Notes under the pieces: model-generated | The model's database searches: none | What the model saw: the letters and a program-made list of their open reading frames with translations, nothing else | What the model was told of the DNA's origin: nothing | In this document: positions 59,661 to 64,000 of the stretch, piece by piece | Layout of the letters: every line of letters begins with the position of its first letter | How positions within the stretch are numbered: the stretch's first letter is position 1 | Source of the DNA: Methylobacterium platani | GTDB taxonomy: Bacteria; Pseudomonadota; Alphaproteobacteria; Rhizobiales; Beijerinckiaceae | Length of the DNA stretch: 64,000 nucleotides | Reading direction: 5' to 3' | Assembly (NCBI RefSeq): GCF_001653715.1 | Contig: NZ_LWHQ01000005.1 | Span: 16,935-80,934, forward strand | Position numbers and translations under genes: made by a program

Positions 59661-60887
59661 ATGTCGTTTCGCTCCACGGCCGCCGGCGCCGCCGGCCTCG
59701 CCTTGTCGCTGGCCGCCTCCGTCGTCATGGGCACCGCCGCCCTCGCGCAGGACGCCAAGGCGCCGATCAAGATCGGCGTCCTCAGCGACATGAGCGGGCC
59801 CTTCGCCGACCAGGCCGGCACCGGCTCGGTCGCGGCGGCGCAGCTCGCCGTCGAGGACTTCGCCAAGGAGGCCGGCGAGCTCAAGGTCGAGGTCGTCTCC
59901 GCCGACCACCAGAACAAGCCCGATATCGGGCTCGCCACCGCCCGGCGCTGGCTCGACCAGGAGGGCGTCTCGACCATCGTCGACCTGCCCAATTCCGCCG
60001 TGGCCCTGGCGGTGTCCAACCTGATGCGCGAGCGCCACCGGGTGGCGCTGGCCTCGAGCGCGCTCACCTCCGACCTCACCGGCAAGGCCTGCGCGCCGAC
60101 GACCGTGCAGTGGGTCTCCGACACCTGGGCGCAGGGGTCGGCCACCGCGCGGGCCATCGCGGCGCGCGGCGGCAAGTCGTGGTACTTCGTCACCGTCGAC
60201 TACGCCCTCGGCCACGCGCTGGAGCGCGACGCCACCGTGGCGCTCAAGGCGGCCGGCGGCACCGTGAAGGGATCGACCAAGCACCCGCTCAATGCCGGCG
60301 ACTTCGCCTCGCCGCTGCTCTCGGCGCAAGGCTCGGGCGCCCAGGTGCTGGCGCTCGCCGATACCGGGGCCGACATGATCAACGCCGTCAAGCAGGCGGC
60401 GGAGTTCGGGGTGATGCCCCAGATGCGGCTCGCCGCCCTGTTCGTGCAGCTCTCCGACACCCACGCGCTCGGCCTCAAGGCGGCGCAGGGGCTGCAGCTC
60501 GCCAGCGCCTTCTACTGGGACCGCACCGACGGCACCCGCGCCTTCGCCAAGCGCTTCGCCGAGCGGATGAACGGCCGGATGCCGACCGAGAACCACGCCG
60601 GCGTCTATTCCTCGACGCTCGCCTACCTGCGGGCGGTGCGCGACACCGGCACGATCGAGGGCGAGAAGGTGGTCGCGGCGATGCGCGAGAAGCCGATCGA
60701 GGATCCGCTCTTCGGCACCGTCACGGTGCGCCAGGACGGCCGGGCGGTGCACGACCTGTTCCTGTTCGAGGTGAAGAGCCCGGCCGACAGCAAGGGCCCG
60801 TACGACTACTACAAGCTCCTCGAGACCGTGCCGGGCGACCAGGCCTTCCGGCCGATGGCCGAGGGCGGCTGCCCGCTGGTGAAGTAG
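59661..60887 (+). CDS. periplasmic ligand-binding protein (Leu/Ile/Val-binding type)
   Basis: 408 residues with signal peptide (1-29, ending ALAQDA), then a two-lobed type I binding fold: IKIGVLSDMSGPFADQAGTG, AAQLAVEDFAKE, VVSADHQNKPDIGLATARRW and LVETVPGDQAF-like C-terminus. Related to amino-acid and urea/amide ABC-transporter receptors. No permease or ATPase genes follow, so it is an orphan receptor. Strong GGGAGG site 8 bases before ATG. Confidence 0.9.
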   Translation: MSFRSTAAGAAGLALSLAASVVMGTAALAQDAKAPIKIGVLSDMSGPFADQAGTGSVAAAQLAVEDFAKEAGELKVEVVSADHQNKPDIGLATARRWLDQEGVSTIVDLPNSAVALAVSNLMRERHRVALASSALTSDLTGKACAPTTVQWVSDTWAQGSATARAIAARGGKSWYFVTVDYALGHALERDATVALKAAGGTVKGSTKHPLNAGDFASPLLSAQGSGAQVLALADTGADMINAVKQAAEFGVMPQMRLAALFVQLSDTHALGLKAAQGLQLASAFYWDRTDGTRAFAKRFAERMNGRMPTENHAGVYSSTLAYLRAVRDTGTIEGEKVVAAMREKPIEDPLFGTVTVRQDGRAVHDLFLFEVKSPADSKGPYDYYKLLETVPGDQAFRPMAEGGCPLVK

Positions 60888-60950
60888 AGCGGCCTCGACA
60901 TCGGCGGGGTCCGCCCCAGATCGGGTGTCGTCACCTGAAAGGCTCCGCCC

Positions 60951-61778
60951 ATGTCCGATGCGTTCGTGACCCTCAACGACGGGAAGCGCATCCCGCAGCT
61001 CGGCTTCGGGGTATGGCGGCTCACCGACGAGGAGGCCCCGGCGGTCGTCGGGTCCGCCTTCGAGGCCGGCTACCGCCTGATCGACACCGCCGCGATGTAC
61101 GGCAACGAGGCGGGGATCGGCCGCGCCGTCGCCGCCTCCGGCCTGCCCCGCGAGGAGGTCTTCGTCGCCACCAAGGTCTGGAACGACCGCCACGGCTACG
61201 ACGAGACCCTGCGGGCCTGCGAGGAGTCGCTCTCCCGCCTCGGCCTCGACCATGTCGACCTCTACCTCGTCCACTGGCCGGTGCCGCAGCGCGGGGCGTA
61301 TGTCGACACCTGGCGCGCCCTGATGCGCCTGCGCGAGGACGGCCGCGCCCGCTCGATCGGCGTGTGCAACTTCACGGTCGAGCACCTGAAGCGCGTCATC
61401 GACGCCACCGGCTCGACGCCCTCGGTCAACCAGATCGAGCTGCATCCGCGCTTCCAGCAGGGCGCCCTGCGCCGGTTCCACGAGGAGGCCGGGATCGTCA
61501 CCGAGGCCTGGGCGCCCCTCGGCCGCGGCGGCCTGCTCGACGACCCCGCGATCCGGGCCATCGCCGACAAGCACGGCCGCACCCCGGCGCAGGTCGTGCT
61601 GCGCTGGCACCTCGACCTCGGCACCGTCGCGATCCCGAAATCGGCCAATCCCGCCCGTATCCGCGAGAACCGCGAGGTCTCAGGCTTCGGCCTCGACGCC
61701 GAGGACCGCGCCCGCATCGCGGCCCTCGACGATCCGGCGGGGCGGCTGGGGCCGGATCCGGAGACGTTCGGGAGCTGA
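60951..61778 (+). CDS. aldo/keto reductase (2,5-diketo-gluconate reductase type)
   Basis: 275-residue TIM-barrel reductase using NADPH: MSDAFVTLNDGKRIPQLGFG, catalytic Asp and Tyr in LIDTAAMYGNE, Lys in VFVATKVWN, His in YLVHWP, cofactor-binding VAIPKSANPARIRENREV. Reduces carbonyls in the cytoplasm; substrate not determinable. AAGG before ATG. Confidence 0.95.
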   Translation: MSDAFVTLNDGKRIPQLGFGVWRLTDEEAPAVVGSAFEAGYRLIDTAAMYGNEAGIGRAVAASGLPREEVFVATKVWNDRHGYDETLRACEESLSRLGLDHVDLYLVHWPVPQRGAYVDTWRALMRLREDGRARSIGVCNFTVEHLKRVIDATGSTPSVNQIELHPRFQQGALRRFHEEAGIVTEAWAPLGRGGLLDDPAIRAIADKHGRTPAQVVLRWHLDLGTVAIPKSANPARIRENREVSGFGLDAEDRARIAALDDPAGRLGPDPETFGS

Positions 61779-61785
61779 TACCCCA

Positions 61786-61815
61786 GCGCCTTCGAACGGG
61801 TCCGTTCGACGGCGC
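61786..61815. repeat. palindromic intergenic repeat, copy C
   Basis: GCGCCTTCGAACGG-GT-CCGTTCGACGGCGC, 13 of 14 arm bases pair. Begins 8 bases after the aldo/keto reductase stop; same family as 36287 and 37182. May end transcription. Confidence 0.75.
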
Positions 61816-61967
61816 CGGGCGAGCCCGCACGGTTTCCCTGTCCTCGCGCGGGCGCATCCTCGCGCGGGCGCATGGGCGCCGGCGCGAGGGTATGCGGCGC
61901 GACTTGATCGGCGGCGTCGCGCCGGCCTACGCTTCCGGCCGCCGATCCCTTCCCGGGAGACAGACCC

Positions 61968-62405
61968 TTGAGCGGCCGCACGCCCCCCGAGACCCGCGCC
62001 GCCTACCGGCGCTTCGTGCCGATCACCACCCGCTGGGCCGACAACGACGTCTACGGGCACGTCAACAACGTGGTCTACTACGCCTTCTTCGACACGGCGG
62101 TGAACGGCGTGCTGATCGCCGACGGCGCCCTCGAGATCGCGAGAAGCCCGGTGATCGGCCTCGTGGTCGAGACCGGGTGCCGCTACTTCCGCTCGATGGC
62201 CTTCCCCGACCGGGTGACCGCCGGGATCCGGGTGGCGCATCGCGGCACGTCGAGCGTGCGCTACGAGGTCGGGCTGTTTCGCAACGACGACGACGAGGCG
62301 GCGGCGCAGGGCCACTTCGTCCACGTCTACGTCGACCGGACGACGCAGCGCCCGGTGCCGCTGCCGGACGCCCTGCGGCGGGTGCTGGAGCCCCTCGCCG
62401 TATGA
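61968..62405 (+). CDS. 4-hydroxybenzoyl-CoA thioesterase-like hotdog protein
   Basis: 145 residues: [20 protein letters not shown] with the catalytic Asp and the HVNN motif, then a hotdog fold ([20 protein letters not shown]). Hydrolyses acyl-CoA thioesters, as in YbgC/FadM enzymes. TTG at 61968 is taken as start, with GGGAGA upstream; no ATG is available nearby. Overlaps the next gene by 4 bases. Confidence 0.9.
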   Translation: MSGRTPPETRAAYRRFVPITTRWADNDVYGHVNNVVYYAFFDTAVNGVLIADGALEIARSPVIGLVVETGCRYFRSMAFPDRVTAGIRVAHRGTSSVRYEVGLFRNDDDEAAAQGHFVHVYVDRTTQRPVPLPDALRRVLEPLAV

Positions 62406-62800
62406 GCGGCGAGACCGACCTGAGCCGGCTCCTCGCCGGGATGCGGCCGAGCCTGCGGCCCGGGACCTACGTCTTCGCCACGGTCGCGGGCGGGGCGGTG
62501 CCGGCGGGGCTCGTCCCGGCGATGAGCTTTCATGAGGTGGAGGGGACGACCCTGATCGTCCCCGAGGCGGACGCCGCGCAGGCCGGCCTCGCCGGCATCT
62601 TCCCGTGCCGCTGGATCACCCTCGCGGTGCATTCCTCGCTCGAGGCCGTCGGCTTCCTCGCCGCGGTGACGGCCCGCCTCGCGGCGGCCGGCATCGCGGT
62701 CAACGCCGTCTCCGCCTTCCACCACGACCACCTGTTCGTGCCGGTCGCGCGGGCCGACGACGCGATGGCGCTGCTGCGGGATCTCGCCGGCGCCCCGTAG
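62402..62800 (+). CDS. ACT-domain protein
   Basis: 132 residues of the ACT_3/CASTOR-like type: [60 protein letters not shown] and [22 protein letters not shown] proteins sense amino acids; the role here is unknown. ATG overlaps the thioesterase stop (ATGA). Confidence 0.88.
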   Translation: MSGETDLSRLLAGMRPSLRPGTYVFATVAGGAVPAGLVPAMSFHEVEGTTLIVPEADAAQAGLAGIFPCRWITLAVHSSLEAVGFLAAVTARLAAAGIAVNAVSAFHHDHLFVPVARADDAMALLRDLAGAP

Positions 62801-62913
62801 CGCCGGACTCCCCCGGCCTGTGCCGCCCGCGAAGGCACCGTTCGCCCCTTACGGCTTGTTGCGCGCCCCTCCGCCGCCCAAGCTGACGGCATCCCAACCG
62901 GAGGACCCCGCCC

Positions 62914-63120
62914 ATGCCGCCGCGCATCCCGCTCACTCCCGGCGGACCGGGGCCGCTCGGCCTCGTCGCCCTCGCCCTCGCGATCCTGGCCGCCGGGCTC
63001 CTCCTCGAAGGGCATCCGGTCGACGCCTCGGTCGCGCCGCGTCTCGCCGCGCCCGAACCCTCCGCCCGCCCGCTGCCGAGCCCGGACTCGATGCTCCGGG
63101 ACCTGGCCGGCCGCGACTGA
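62914..63120 (+). CDS. small single-span membrane protein
   Basis: 68 residues: one hydrophobic helix (about 15-32, LGLVALALAILAAGLLL) and a short Pro/Ser-rich tail. GGAGG-type site before ATG (CCGGAGGACCCC). Unknown function; shortly before the TauE gene. Confidence 0.58.
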   Translation: MPPRIPLTPGGPGPLGLVALALAILAAGLLLEGHPVDASVAPRLAAPEPSARPLPSPDSMLRDLAGRD

Positions 63121-63134
63121 CGAGAGCCTGCACG

Positions 63135-63899
63135 GTGACCGACCTCCTCGCCGGCGTCGCCGGCCCGCTCGGCTGGGCGGCGATCCTCGCCACCTTCCTG
63201 CTCGCCGGATTCGTCAAGGGCGTGATCGGCCTCGGCCTGCCGACGGTGGCGGTCGGCCTCCTCGCCACGATGATGACGCCGGCCCAGGCCGCGGCCCTGC
63301 TGGTCGTGCCGTCCTTCGTCACCAACATCTGGCAGCTCCTCGCCGGGCCGCGCTTCGGCGCCCTGCTGCGGCGGCTCTGGCCGATGATGGCCGCGATCGC
63401 CGCCGGCACCGTGGCGAGCGCCGGGCTGATCGCCGGGGCGACGGGGCCGGGCCTGGGGAGCGCCCTCGGATTCGCCCTGGTGGCCTACGCGGCGATCGGG
63501 CTTGCCGGCCTGGCCCTGCGGGTGCCGGCCCGGGCCGAGCCGGTCCTGTCGCCGGTCGTCGGCCTCCTCACCGGCCTCGTCACCGGGGCGACGGGGGTCT
63601 TCGTGATCCCGGCGGTGCCCTACCTCCAGGCGCTGAACCTCGGCCGGGACGGGCTGATCCAGGCCCTCGGCCTCTCCTTCACGGTCTCGACCGTGGCCCT
63701 CGCCGCCGGGCTCGCGCGGGAGGGCGCGCTGCCGCTCGCCGCCGGCACCGCCTCCCTCGTCACCCTGGCGCCGGCGCTCCTCGGCATGGTCGCGGGGCAG
63801 TGGCTGCGCGGCCGGGTCTCGGCCTCGACCTTCCGGCGCGTCTTCCTGGTCGGCCTGCTTCTGCTCGGCGCCCATCTCGCCCTGCGGCCGTGGCTCTGA
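63135..63899 (+). CDS. sulfite exporter TauE/SafE family protein
   Basis: 254 residues, about eight membrane segments, with the repeated family pattern FVKGVIGLGLPTVAVGLLAT near residue 23 and GLLTGLVTGATGVFVIPAVP near 145. The family exports organosulfur compounds or sulfite. GTG at 63135 is the start that gives a normal N-terminus (TDLLAGVAGPLGW). Confidence 0.88.
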   Translation: MTDLLAGVAGPLGWAAILATFLLAGFVKGVIGLGLPTVAVGLLATMMTPAQAAALLVVPSFVTNIWQLLAGPRFGALLRRLWPMMAAIAAGTVASAGLIAGATGPGLGSALGFALVAYAAIGLAGLALRVPARAEPVLSPVVGLLTGLVTGATGVFVIPAVPYLQALNLGRDGLIQALGLSFTVSTVALAAGLAREGALPLAAGTASLVTLAPALLGMVAGQWLRGRVSASTFRRVFLVGLLLLGAHLALRPWL

Positions 63900-63906
63900 G
63901 GACGAT

Positions 63907-64000
63907 CTACTCGTCTTCGTCGTCGAGGGGGCGCAGCCACTGCATCCGCCGGCCCATCGGATCCTCGATGGTGGTCCGTCGCATCACCAGGAAGCCGCCG
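63907..64000 (-). CDS. C-terminal end of an unidentified protein
   Basis: Reverse frame ending at 63907: the last 30 residues include RRTTIEDPMGRRMQWLRPLD and end DDEDE. The rest lies beyond the window. It converges with the TauE-type gene, 7 bases apart. Family not identifiable. Confidence 0.6.
   Translation of the reverse strand, partial: GGFLVMRRTTIEDPMGRRMQWLRPLDDEDE

Noticed and set aside
59502..61610. 702-codon minus-strand frame across two host genes
   Set aside because: Spans the binding-protein and aldo/keto reductase genes on the opposite strand and the intergenic gap; typical high-GC shadow.

Overview
This window is chromosomal DNA from a very GC-rich alphaproteobacterium, most likely a Methylobacterium-like member of the Rhizobiales. 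The evidence is the GC-saturated codon usage, a flagellar cluster carrying the Rhizobiales-type genes motC and ftcR, and a LexA box of the alphaproteobacterial form (GAAC-N7-GAAC) in front of lexA. The genus is an inference.

Layout. 1-9.2 kb holds housekeeping and envelope genes: the 3' part of moaE, a tandem gamma-carbonic-anhydrase-like protein, an AT-richer orphan membrane gene between two palindromes, an FMN reductase, a HAD phosphatase, a YeiH-family transporter, a TadG-like pilus protein and an L,D-transpeptidase. 9.4-29.9 kb is a motility region. A plus-strand operon (fliF, fliH-like, motB, motC, fliK, lytic transglycosylase) converges on a minus-strand operon (motA, fliM, small membrane protein, fliN, fliG, flhB, unknown, with an ftcR-type regulator beyond it). 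Two nearly identical flagellin genes with long structured leaders and very strong terminators follow, and then a second ftcR-type regulator. 30.3-44 kb is mixed: GST, YidB-like protein, small secreted proteins, a Tat-exported subunit plus GMC oxidoreductase, a RelE-type toxin-antitoxin pair, a VOC enzyme, a LysR and PAS-XRE regulator pair, and uvrB.

44.1-58.4 kb is a compact Mu-like transposable element inserted between uvrB and the lexA promoter. Identical 11-bp inverted ends (44136 and 58366) and further transposase-site-like repeats bound it. It keeps the Mu early block (repressor, Ner-like protein, MuA, MuB, GemA) but only three recognisable virion genes: a late-control-D hub protein, a protease/scaffold (gpI) and a major capsid protein. 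Terminase, portal, sheath, tube, tape measure and lysis genes are absent. The middle (about 49.5-52.7 kb) is visibly AT-rich. It holds a HEPN-like protein whose start codon lies inside a perfect inverted repeat, an XRE-ImmA/IrrE metallopeptidase and an unknown partner, and looks like cargo, possibly for defence. The element is either a decayed prophage or a Mu-type satellite.

58.4-64 kb returns to host genes: lexA with its SOS box, a periplasmic binding protein, an aldo/keto reductase, a thioesterase, an ACT protein and a TauE/SafE transporter. No tRNA, rRNA or CRISPR array was seen.
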